From: Desulfopila aestuarii DSM 18488
GTDB lineage: Bacteria; Desulfobacterota; Desulfobulbia; Desulfobulbales; Desulfocapsaceae
Direction: 5' to 3'
Assembly (NCBI RefSeq): GCF_900143695.1
Contig: NZ_FRFE01000001.1
Coordinates: 62,001-126,000, forward strand
DNA length: 64,000 bases
Made by a program: the position numbers and the translations under genes. Of this stretch, positions 1-7,493 are shown in pieces. The notes under the pieces were generated by a model. It did no database searches, had not been told where the DNA came from, and worked only from the letters and a program-made list of their open reading frames with translations. Each line of letters starts with the position of its first letter. Positions within the stretch are counted from its first letter, which is position 1.

Positions 1-327
1 TGGATATTACAGGACATACACTTCATGGCATGCCCCCGACAAATGAGACTTCCTCTCAAGTCCCCCATTGGACTACCATTCAGAAACACTGGTTTCTAAA
101 TATACGGTTACATGCAATAGGGGCTATCCGGAATTTTATCCTTCTTAAGGAACATCAATAATCTGTATGTGTCTGATCCGCTTGTGGTGTCTTTTTTTCC
201 GGACAAGGGGGAACGGCAAGAACATGCCCCACCGTTTCAATGATGAAGGGAGTATTGCAATGGAAATTATGAGAAGAAATGAAATAATTATGTCTTTGGT
301 ATTATGACATATTATTTGATTAACGTA

Positions 328-525
328 TTAGAAAAGCTGCTCAGCAGGAGACTCTCCCACGGCGGCCATCTCAGAACCATATCGGCCGTCGCGGGGAGAA
401 TCTTTGAAAGTTTCAACAGAGAAATCGATGTTTCCTAGCTTATCAACTGACACAGCCATCCAGTTGATATCAATATTCAATATACTGATGACATCGGTGC
501 CAGTTAAGCCGGCTCTAGCGGACAA
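328..525 (-). CDS. possible small hypothetical protein (65 aa)
   Basis: This is a short open frame of 65 codons that starts with TTG eleven bases after the stop of the beta-CASP hydrolase gene on the same strand. A GGAAG sequence sits five bases before the TTG, so translation as the last gene of that unit is possible. The product would be acidic and soluble, without a signal peptide or membrane segment. I do not recognise it. It could equally be a chance frame in the 3' region; the non-ATG start and short length keep confidence low. Confidence 0.3.
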   Translation of the reverse strand: MSARAGLTGTDVISILNIDINWMAVSVDKLGNIDFSVETFKDSPRDGRYGSEMAAVGESPAEQLF

Positions 526-536
526 CCATTCTTCCG

Positions 537-2114
537 CTACGGAACATACATCGTCTGCCCCTGATACGGTACATTCACTTCGAAACCTTCCTCACGCAAG
601 TGGTCGGCAAAAGCCAGGGTCTGGTCTTCCTCACCATGCACCAGGGCGATTTTTTTGATGTCGAGGTTTGACTCTTTCAGTACCCGCATCAGCTCATCGC
701 GATCACCGTGACCACTGAAGCCGCCAAGCGTCACGACCTTGGCCCGTAGCGGATATTCTTTGTTATAGAACCGTACCAGCGGAGCCTGGCCTTTACGACC
801 ATCCGTTTCGTAAGCTTCGGCTTTTTCCTGAATCTGTCGACCAAAAGTGTTGGCGCCCATATAGCCGACAATCAGAATAGTGTTACGCTCGTCATGGATC
901 TTATGCCGCAGGTGATGAAGAACACGGCCTCCCTCACACATGCCTGACCCAGCCAAGACAATATGGGAACGAGTATCCCGGTTCAGGGCCATAGATTCCT
1001 CTACCGACTGGACGAAATTGAGGTGCGCAAAGTTGAACGGATTCAAACCGTTCTCCAGAAAGGTAACATGGGTCTCTTCATCGTAGGTTTCCGGATGTTC
1101 ACCAAAGACGTGCGTCATATTGGTGGCCAGAGGACTATCCACGTAGACCGGCACCCTGGGCACCTCGCCAGCAAGATAGAGCTCATGGAGATAATAAATC
1201 ACCTCCTGGGTCCGACCAAAGGCAAAGGCGGGAATAATCACGGAACCACCGCGGTCAAAGGTCTCCTGCAGAACCTTTTTCAGCATCGGCTTCATATCCT
1301 TGACAGGTTCATGATGCCTGTCGCCATAGGTCGACTCCATGATGAGAAGATCGATATGCCGATGCTCCTCGGCAAATTCCAGGGTCGGATCCTGGATTAT
1401 CGGCTTATTGAACCGGCCGAGATCGCCGGAGAACATGATGTTTTGGGTTCTGCCGTTACAGGTTTTGCTGATAACGGCCATTGCTGAGCCCAGGATATGT
1501 CCGGCGTCATAAAACGTGCAGGTCATGCCTTTGCCGATACTCTCTTCATGGTTATAGGGAATCCCTTCAAAATATTGGAGTGCGTCTTCCGCCTCCTCGA
1601 TGGTGTACAGCGGCTCCACCACCTCCAGCTGATGTTCGTGTAGAATTTCCAATATTTCCTTGCTGTTCAGACGATGATCACCAGCTTTCAGGATACTTTT
1701 AATTTCGGCCATTTCCTCTCTGGAAATCGATCCTTTTCCACCAGTTTTCAATTTAGAAAGAAAATTACGGGCTGTCTTATAATTGAGATAAGAGGCATCA
1801 CCTTCCTGGATCTGGGCCGAATCCCGTAAGAGGTATTCGCAAGCCCTCGCTGTGGCCCGGGTGCAATAAATATGGCCGCAAAAGCCATCCTTGGTGAGCA
1901 TCGGGATCCGACCGGAATGGTCAAGATGGGCATGGGATAAGACGATATTGGTGATAGCAGCCGGGTCCACCGGCAACACCCTGTTCTTGGCCTCGGCTTC
2001 CTTCCTGCGCCCCTGAAACAGACCGCAGTCCAGAAGAATTCTCTCCTCATCGGTGGTAATGATATGAAACGAACCGGTAACTTCTCGCGTTGCCCCATGA
2101 AATGTTACATGCAT
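537..2114 (-). CDS. MBL-fold beta-CASP RNA-processing hydrolase (CPSF/YSH1-like)
   Basis: The 525-residue protein is a metallo-beta-lactamase fold hydrolase with an inserted beta-CASP domain and a C-terminal RMMBL segment, the architecture of RNA endo/exonucleases related to CPSF73. The N-terminus carries the zinc-binding motif HAHLDHSG (near residue 60) preceded by LDCGLFQG. Further motifs are GHILGSA, FSGDLGR, ESTYGDR and, near the end, SGHGDRDEL and LVHGEE. The length is normal for bacterial members. A G-rich stretch (GGGGGAC) lies seven bases before the ATG. Family membership is clear; the RNA substrate is not known. It stands alone, with only a doubtful 65-codon frame behind it. Confidence 0.9.
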   Translation of the reverse strand: MHVTFHGATREVTGSFHIITTDEERILLDCGLFQGRRKEAEAKNRVLPVDPAAITNIVLSHAHLDHSGRIPMLTKDGFCGHIYCTRATARACEYLLRDSAQIQEGDASYLNYKTARNFLSKLKTGGKGSISREEMAEIKSILKAGDHRLNSKEILEILHEHQLEVVEPLYTIEEAEDALQYFEGIPYNHEESIGKGMTCTFYDAGHILGSAMAVISKTCNGRTQNIMFSGDLGRFNKPIIQDPTLEFAEEHRHIDLLIMESTYGDRHHEPVKDMKPMLKKVLQETFDRGGSVIIPAFAFGRTQEVIYYLHELYLAGEVPRVPVYVDSPLATNMTHVFGEHPETYDEETHVTFLENGLNPFNFAHLNFVQSVEESMALNRDTRSHIVLAGSGMCEGGRVLHHLRHKIHDERNTILIVGYMGANTFGRQIQEKAEAYETDGRKGQAPLVRFYNKEYPLRAKVVTLGGFSGHGDRDELMRVLKESNLDIKKIALVHGEEDQTLAFADHLREEGFEVNVPYQGQTMYVP

Positions 2115-2225
2115 CTACTGTCCCCCAATAGTGATTATGAACTCGTCGAAAACCGCAAACAATCCGGGAGGCGGGAGACACTCACTCCACGCTACATCCC
2201 CGAACATTTGGTGTTTGCAGCTTTT

Positions 2226-2468
2226 TTATGAAGCTCCCAATGGATACCAACTGTGCGGATAAACAACAAGAGATTTCCCGGTCAGGCTGAATTTCTCAGC
2301 TGTTGAGGCCAGGTCGGATTCGAAGTTATTGCCATTGGGCAAGAGCTTTCTCTGCTCAATGACAAAACACACCTTGAAAGAGGGCTCAATATAGGTAGAG
2401 GAGAAATGCTGGCTAGTCAATTCGACAATCGACGCAGATCCTATAGGTGCGGGGAGCACAATGTCCAC
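2226..2468 (-). CDS. possible hypothetical protein (80 aa), overlapping the methyltransferase end
   Basis: An 80-codon frame begins with GTG inside the last 56 bases of the Trm5-like gene and continues downstream on the same strand. The predicted product is mixed in composition, with no signal peptide, membrane span or motif that I know. The overlap with the preceding gene and the same orientation allow translational coupling, but no convincing ribosome-binding site is visible. It may be a real small gene or simply an open stretch after the methyltransferase. Confidence 0.3.
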   Translation of the reverse strand: MDIVLPAPIGSASIVELTSQHFSSTYIEPSFKVCFVIEQRKLLPNGNNFESDLASTAEKFSLTGKSLVVYPHSWYPLGAS

Positions 2469-3243
2469 ATTTCACCACGGTCGTCGAGCGCACCATACGG
2501 TTAGCATCCTGGGCGATCTGCATGACCACTGCCACACTTTCATCGAACTCGTTTTCGTGCCGCATGTCATAGTAATGCAGTATACCGGATGACCGAAGTG
2601 CCTGGAAAACGATGGGCAAGAAGTGCTCACCTCCTTTTGGCAGGGGCATTACGATCCGGTCAAAGGTTCTGGCTAAACTTGGCAAAATCTCCGCCACGTC
2701 ACCGCAATAGAGACGAATGTTTTTCAGCTTTCGGTTTCCGGCAAGATTCGCCAGCCCAAAGCGGTGTGCCGCTGGATTTTTTTCAATGCCAACAATCTCC
2801 CTGGCCCGACTGTTTTTGGCAATCACCAGAGGATAGGGGGCGATACCGGAAAAGAGCACCAGAACCTCTTCACCTGCGGAGACCTGATCGGCGATTCGCT
2901 TTCGCTCCGTGCCGCTCCGCACCGAAAAATAGACCGCCTCAGGGTTGACCAGTAGATTCACTCCATACTCCCGATGCACTGTCTCTTTGCGGTTTTCACC
3001 TGCAATCACCTCGAGGGGAATGGTGCGAAACTCACCTGAATAGAGGCCATTCCTTTTGGCGACGACCTTTATATGTTTCAGATTATCGAGAATCGCCTCG
3101 CCAATGATCCGTTCCCGGTGGACCAGTTCCGGTGGGACAATAATCACCGCCATATCCCCAACCACATCGTAGGATCGAACCACGAGATCTAGCTCTTCCT
3201 GAGGCAGGATATCCCGCAGGTATTCTTTCAAATTGACAGACAT
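2413..3243 (-). CDS. Trm5/Met-10-like SAM-dependent methyltransferase
   Basis: The protein (276 residues from the chosen ATG) resembles the Trm5/TYW2 class, which methylates N1 of guanosine 37 in tRNA in archaea and eukaryotes. The N-terminal half has the RIIGEAILD segment and a 'REYG' sequence typical of the D2 domain. The C-terminal Rossmann methyltransferase domain has VLVLFSGIAPYPL as the SAM-binding loop, IEKNP as the acidic loop and MPLPKGGEHF in place of the NLP catalytic motif. The tail is rich in cysteine (CGHC and CVDC). The ATG at 3243 has GGAG six bases upstream, so an in-frame start 36 bases earlier is unlikely. Most bacteria use TrmD, so a Trm5-like protein probably has another or an additional target. 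The exact substrate is inferred only. Confidence 0.75.
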   Translation of the reverse strand: MSVNLKEYLRDILPQEELDLVVRSYDVVGDMAVIIVPPELVHRERIIGEAILDNLKHIKVVAKRNGLYSGEFRTIPLEVIAGENRKETVHREYGVNLLVNPEAVYFSVRSGTERKRIADQVSAGEEVLVLFSGIAPYPLVIAKNSRAREIVGIEKNPAAHRFGLANLAGNRKLKNIRLYCGDVAEILPSLARTFDRIVMPLPKGGEHFLPIVFQALRSSGILHYYDMRHENEFDESVAVVMQIAQDANRMVRSTTVVKCGHCAPRTYRICVDCRID

Positions 3244-3308
3244 TTGTTCTCCATGAGAAGGGGCAGCAAATACCGTCAAACAGTACCTTGCGCCCGCCTC
3301 GGCCTCAA

Positions 3309-3350
3309 CAAAAAAATCGCCCGGAAAGTTACGGTAACTTTCCGGGCGAT
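3309..3350 (-). terminator. strong intrinsic terminator of the cold-shock gene
   Basis: A perfect 16-bp inverted repeat (left arm 3316-3331, three-base loop, right arm 3335-3350) is followed on the minus strand by seven T residues. It lies 34 bases past the stop of the cold-shock gene. This is a textbook rho-independent terminator. Confidence 0.95.
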
Positions 3351-3383
3351 CTATCTGAGGACAGAAATGGTGACAGCGAGACT

Positions 3384-3584
3384 TTAAGCTCTGCTCACCT
3401 TCTCTGCGGTTAATCCTTTAGGTCCTTCAACGATCTCAAAACAGACCTTCTCGCCTTCTTTGAGCGTTTTAAATCCCTCCTGGACAATAGAGGAATAATG
3501 CACGAAGACGTCTTTCTCACCTTCCTGCTCAATAAAACCATAGCCTTTTGCGTCATTAAACCACTTCACTTTACCTTCTACCAT
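3384..3584 (-). CDS. cold-shock domain protein (CspA family)
   Basis: This 66-residue protein is a single cold-shock domain, the normal length for the family. It shows the RNP1-like KGYGFIEQ and RNP2-like VFVHYS nucleic-acid-binding motifs. Such proteins bind single-stranded RNA or DNA as chaperones in the cytoplasm. The ATG is preceded by AAAGGAG with an eight-base gap. The roughly 170 bases upstream, before the ilvN stop, could hold the long structured leader usual for csp mRNAs. Transcription ends at the strong hairpin immediately downstream, so the gene is monocistronic. Confidence 0.96.
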   Translation of the reverse strand: MVEGKVKWFNDAKGYGFIEQEGEKDVFVHYSSIVQEGFKTLKEGEKVCFEIVEGPKGLTAEKVSRA

Positions 3585-3761
3585 GACTCAAGCTCCTTTT
3601 TTCAAGATAGCGCTCAACCGCAGTTTGCGGCTCCATCGTTTTGTTATAAACCGATATTTGTCGAAAACACAAACATTATCTTGGAATATTGAACGCATAA
3701 TCCTCAAAAAGGAGCGAACAGGCACTGCTCCATGGTTAGCCCGACATCCTCTCAAAAACTA

Positions 3762-4052
3762 TCAGACAAAGTCATGTAGTCCTGCAAAAACAGGATGTTC
3801 ACCCGGTTGGCGCCTGACATCCCGTACATCAGGCAACTTTTCAATCTGCTTGACCACCTGCTCCAGCCGGTCTGCCTCATCCACCTGCAACCAGATGCAG
3901 CTTGTCTCTCCACATCCAATCGGCACACAGGCAATGGCCTCAAGATTGTAGGCCCGGCGGGCAAAAAGACTACAGATATGGGACATGACCCCAGGATGAT
4001 TATTCACTTCCAGCTGCAGCACCATTGTTGGCTTAAGCGATCTGTTTTGCAT
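3762..4052 (-). CDS. ilvN: acetohydroxyacid synthase I small (regulatory) subunit
   Basis: This 96-residue ACT-domain protein matches the short small subunit of acetohydroxyacid synthase I in length and pattern (NHPGVMSHIC, LFARRAYNLE, RLEQVVKQIEKL). It binds valine for feedback inhibition and activates the large subunit. The ATG at 4052 has GGAGG six bases before it; a TTG twelve bases upstream is less likely. The gene overlaps the end of ilvB by 20 bases, which indicates translational coupling. Isozymes II and III have differently sized small subunits, so assignment to type I is fairly safe. Confidence 0.92.
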   Translation of the reverse strand: MQNRSLKPTMVLQLEVNNHPGVMSHICSLFARRAYNLEAIACVPIGCGETSCIWLQVDEADRLEQVVKQIEKLPDVRDVRRQPGEHPVFAGLHDFV

Positions 4053-5721
4053 AGGGTCCTCCAATCATGCTGATGTTTGCCGCTCCCGGAGGAACCATAG
4101 GATACACCTCTTCTTCCTTGCCAATAGGGGCATTGATAAGACAGGGTCCTCGCTCATTCAAGGCGATTTCCAGGATTTCCTCCAGATTGCCTTCCAGTCC
4201 GACATCATAGGCTCGCATCCCAAAACCACGGGCGATGGCCGCAAAATTAATGTCGATCTGAAAATCAGAGGCAAAATGGTGCTGGGAATAGAATAATCCC
4301 TGTTGCTGTCGTACCAAGCCAAGCGAATTGTTGTTCATGATAATGATGGTGATATCGAGCTGCTGCTCAACCGCTGTGGCGAGCTCCTGAATATTCATCT
4401 GCAGGCTGCCGTCTCCGGAGAAGAGGACAACACGCTTGTCGGGATGAGCGATCGCTGCACCGATTGCCGCCGGCAAACCAAAACCCATGGTACCAAGCCC
4501 GCCGGAAGTCAGCAGTTGCCGAGGACGATTGAAGGGATAGACCTGAGCCGTCCACATCTGATGTTTCCCAACGTCAGTGGCGATAATGCCATCTCTACCG
4601 AGCATCTCGGCCACCTTCAGAATTATGCCGTATGGTTTATCTGGAACGACCATGTCCCGTGTGGCCAGCGGATAGGCGTCCTGCAGAATACGTACTCGGT
4701 TCATCCAGCTGGACCGCCTGTTTGCCTCGATGAGCGGCAACAATGATTCCAGCGAACAGCGGACATCACCAATAAGGCCGATGTTGGCGTTTTTCAGCTT
4801 ACTCACTTCGCTGGGATCGATATCCATATGGATAATCTTGGCATCGGGGCAAAACTCGACGATCTTACCCGTAGCACGGTCATCAAAACGAGCGCCAGCA
4901 GCGATAAAGAGATCACACTCCTGCAGAATCATATTGGTTGAGCGGGCAGCATGCATCCCAAGCATTCCCAATGAAAGCTGCTCACCGGCAGGCATGGCAC
5001 CAAGTCCCATCAGGGTCATGGTGGTGGGAATCATATTTTTTTCCGCCAGTGCTCTTGCGGCTTTGGCAGCATCACCGTGGATGATACCTCCACCCAGACA
5101 AAGTACCGGGCGTTTGGCGGAATTGATCAATCTGGCAGCCTGTCGCAATGCTTTTCCATCAACAGGAGGAAAATCAAGCCGAACACCCTGCTCAGGCCAC
5201 TCATCAAAAGATATCTCAGCCTGCTGGATGTCCTTTGGTACATCGATCAGTACCGGCCCCGGCCGCCCAGATATAGCCAGGCGAAAGGCCTCAGGGATAA
5301 CATGAAGTAACTCAACCGCCGAACGGATCATGAAGTTATGCTTGGTGATGGGAATAGACATGCCGTAGGTGTCAACCTCCTGGAAAGCATCGGTACCAAT
5401 CATGGTCACCGGAACCTGCCCGGTAATACAGATCACCGGAATGGAATCAAGATAGGCATCGGCAATTGCCGTCATGATATTGGTTGCTCCAGGCCCGGAT
5501 GTGGCAAAACAGACCGCTGGCCGACCGGTCGACCGAGCCATTCCCTGGGCAAGAAAACCAGCGCCCTGCTCGTGCCTGGCAAGAATATGGCGGATCGAGG
5601 CTGAGTTGTAGAGCGCATCGTACAGCGGCAGGTTGGCGCCGCCGGGAATGCCGGATATGGTGGTTATCCCCTGCCGCTCCAGCAGGCGGATAATCAGTTC
5701 TGCGCCATTCATCGTAAACAT
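4033..5721 (-). CDS. ilvB: acetohydroxyacid synthase I large (catalytic) subunit
   Basis: The 562-residue thiamine diphosphate enzyme condenses two pyruvates to acetolactate, or pyruvate with 2-oxobutyrate, as the first common step of valine, leucine and isoleucine synthesis. It has the N-terminal TPP-binding domain with the catalytic glutamate in ARHEQGAGF, a central FAD-binding domain with GARFDDRATGK, and the C-terminal GDGSLQMN-to-NN cofactor motif. The length equals that of E. coli IlvB, and stretches such as GQVPVTMIGTDAFQEVD and VYPMVPPGAAN are typical of isozyme I. AAAGGAG lies about nine bases before the ATG. A leader peptide and attenuator lie upstream (5778-5951), so expression should respond to charged valine and leucine tRNA. 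Confidence 0.96.
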   Translation of the reverse strand: MFTMNGAELIIRLLERQGITTISGIPGGANLPLYDALYNSASIRHILARHEQGAGFLAQGMARSTGRPAVCFATSGPGATNIMTAIADAYLDSIPVICITGQVPVTMIGTDAFQEVDTYGMSIPITKHNFMIRSAVELLHVIPEAFRLAISGRPGPVLIDVPKDIQQAEISFDEWPEQGVRLDFPPVDGKALRQAARLINSAKRPVLCLGGGIIHGDAAKAARALAEKNMIPTTMTLMGLGAMPAGEQLSLGMLGMHAARSTNMILQECDLFIAAGARFDDRATGKIVEFCPDAKIIHMDIDPSEVSKLKNANIGLIGDVRCSLESLLPLIEANRRSSWMNRVRILQDAYPLATRDMVVPDKPYGIILKVAEMLGRDGIIATDVGKHQMWTAQVYPFNRPRQLLTSGGLGTMGFGLPAAIGAAIAHPDKRVVLFSGDGSLQMNIQELATAVEQQLDITIIIMNNNSLGLVRQQQGLFYSQHHFASDFQIDINFAAIARGFGMRAYDVGLEGNLEEILEIALNERGPCLINAPIGKEEEVYPMVPPGAANISMIGGPYAKQIA

Positions 5722-5777
5722 TGGTGGGTTCTCCTTTGTTGTGATTCCTCTTTTTGCCGGCCGCGAAAGCGGAGGCC

Positions 5778-5813
5778 AAAAAAAACCCCCGCCGGCTTGC
5801 GCCGACGGGGGTT
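5778..5813 (-). terminator. ilvBN attenuator terminator
   Basis: On the minus strand a GC-rich hairpin (13-bp stem with one mismatch, arms 5784-5796 and 5801-5813, four-base loop) is followed by eight T residues. It stands between the leader peptide stop (5844) and the ilvB start (5721), about 30 bases after the leader, where an attenuation terminator is expected. Function as an attenuator is inferred from this arrangement. Confidence 0.9.
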
Positions 5814-5843
5814 GAAGTGCTTATTATTGCTTTCTTTTTCCCT

Positions 5844-5951
5844 TTACGGCGCTGCGCCCTCCACGTTGCACACCACGACCACCACACTCACGAGAATGAG
5901 TGCTAGAGCGAGAGAAAAAACTGCGTTTGCGCTGGTGATACGATGATTCAT
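5844..5951 (-). CDS. ivbL: ilvBN leader peptide (IvbL-like, 35 aa)
   Basis: A 36-codon frame starts with ATG at 5951 and ends with TAA at 5844, directly upstream of the ilvB attenuator hairpin. The peptide is dominated by branched-chain residues: a LALALILV block followed by five consecutive valines, encoded by GTG GTG GTC GTG GTG, and then a short tail ending in AAP. The E. coli IvbL leader likewise has runs of four and five valines and ends in NAP. Ribosome stalling in the valine or leucine codons when charged tRNA is scarce would prevent the downstream terminator from forming. A TTGACG sequence at 6015-6020 could be the -35 element of the promoter, but I see no good -10. No strong ribosome-binding site is visible before the ATG. 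Confidence 0.88.
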   Translation of the reverse strand: MNHRITSANAVFSLALALILVSVVVVVCNVEGAAP

Positions 5952-6158
5952 GTGGGCTTCGTCCGTAATAAAAGAATGTACTTTATGGTTTTGGATAACA
6001 AAATTAGCCGGGAGCGTCAAGCGGTATTATCATTAGACCCTTTACTTTTTCCTTCCTCTCTTTTCCTTTGCCCTTGATTCACCTTTCCTTTATGTTGAAA
6101 AAAGCTGCAAACAGTCGTGTCTCATCACCATGAATATCAATTTCTTATGCGTTATCAT

Positions 6159-7328
6159 ATGAATATGTCTTTTTCCTGCAAACCGACTCCTGCTCTTGTT
6201 TTCGGCACGGGCAACCACCGTAAGCTCCCGGATCTGGTCACCACCTTCGGCAAGAAACTCCTGCTGGTAGTCGGCGGTACGTCCTTTCTCCATGGCAACG
6301 ACTGGCCGCTCCTGCAAGCCGGACTCAAGGAGCTAGGTGTACAGATTCACATCGAACAGATCGAGGGTGAGCCTTCACCGCAGCTCATTGATGCCATCTG
6401 GACACGATATCCACGTAACAGTATCGACTGTGTGGTCGCCATCGGCGGAGGCAGTGTTCTTGATGGCGGCAAAGCCATTTCGGCGATGCTTATGGAAAGA
6501 AAACCTGTTTACACCTTTCTCGAAGGAGTGGGCACCGAAAAAACAAGCGGTGCCAAGGTTCCCTTTATCGCCGTACCAACAACTTCCGGTACCGGCAGCG
6601 AGGCAACCAGCAATGCGGTTCTCAGCCAGATAGGTGAAAAGGGATTCAAAAAATCCCTGCGCCACGATAATTACGTCCCGAACATTGCCGTAATCGATCC
6701 TGCGCTCACCACCAGTTGCCCCCCAGGTCTGACCGCCGCCTGCGGCATGGACACCTTCAGCCAGTTGGTGGAGGCCTATCTTTCAACCAACGGCTCACCA
6801 TTTACCGACGCCCTTGCTCTTGACGGTATCCGTGCAGTTGCACGTTCTCTGCCCGTCGCCTGCCGTAACGGTGCCGATCTGACTGCCCGGGCCGACATGT
6901 CTTATGGTTCCTATCTTTCCGGTATCGTGCTGGCCAACGCCGGCCTGGGTGTCGTCCATGGCATGGCATCTGCCCTGGGTGGTTTTTTTGCCATTCCCCA
7001 CGGGGCTGCCTGTGCTCTGCTCATGGCCCCGGCCAACCGACTGACTCTCACCAGGCTGAGAGAAAATGGCAGCGACGAAAAGTCACTGTCCAAATACAGT
7101 CAACTCGGGGAGATAATCGCCGACTGCCCATTACCAGCAGCAGATGGCCAGGATCGCTTTATCGGTTATCTGGAAGAGCTGGCAGTTGAACTTGGCATCG
7201 GGGGATTACATGATTTCGGTGTCACTGCCGGGGATATCGATAGGATCATTGCCGAGTCCACCAGTAAATACAACCCGGTACAACTTGAGCACGCCGATTT
7301 TACAGCCGTTCTGAAAGAAATCCTCTAA
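6159..7328 (+). CDS. iron-containing alcohol dehydrogenase family protein
   Basis: About 390 residues with the group III alcohol dehydrogenase layout. An N-terminal NAD(P)-binding domain has VFGTG and AIGGGSVLDGGKAIS, followed by VPTTSGTGSE and a helical C-terminal metal-binding domain. Two metal-ligand histidines are visible in VVHGMASALGG and IPHGAAC, and the aspartate in GMDTFSQ. At the position where most family members have the first histidine ligand (D-x3-H) this protein has glutamine, a variant I recall from a subfamily. The start is uncertain: several in-frame ATGs (6147, 6159, 6165) and a GTG at 6117 exist and none has a clear ribosome-binding site; I chose the one closest to the usual N-terminus. 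The substrate cannot be named. The gene stands alone and diverges from the ilvBN leader region. Confidence 0.88.
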   Translation: MNMSFSCKPTPALVFGTGNHRKLPDLVTTFGKKLLLVVGGTSFLHGNDWPLLQAGLKELGVQIHIEQIEGEPSPQLIDAIWTRYPRNSIDCVVAIGGGSVLDGGKAISAMLMERKPVYTFLEGVGTEKTSGAKVPFIAVPTTSGTGSEATSNAVLSQIGEKGFKKSLRHDNYVPNIAVIDPALTTSCPPGLTAACGMDTFSQLVEAYLSTNGSPFTDALALDGIRAVARSLPVACRNGADLTARADMSYGSYLSGIVLANAGLGVVHGMASALGGFFAIPHGAACALLMAPANRLTLTRLRENGSDEKSLSKYSQLGEIIADCPLPAADGQDRFIGYLEELAVELGIGGLHDFGVTAGDIDRIIAESTSKYNPVQLEHADFTAVLKEIL

Positions 7329-7493
7329 GAGGCAAAAACGTCGATGAATAAAGGTACCAGGTATGCATTGGTTCTTCGCCAGACCATGACGGAGAGTAAT
7401 TGCATTTTATAGTCCTTATAGTATGTTAAGCATGTTCATTTTGCAGGACACCGCTTCTCTGCCACCGTTTGAGGCCAATCAGCAAAGGGGTTA

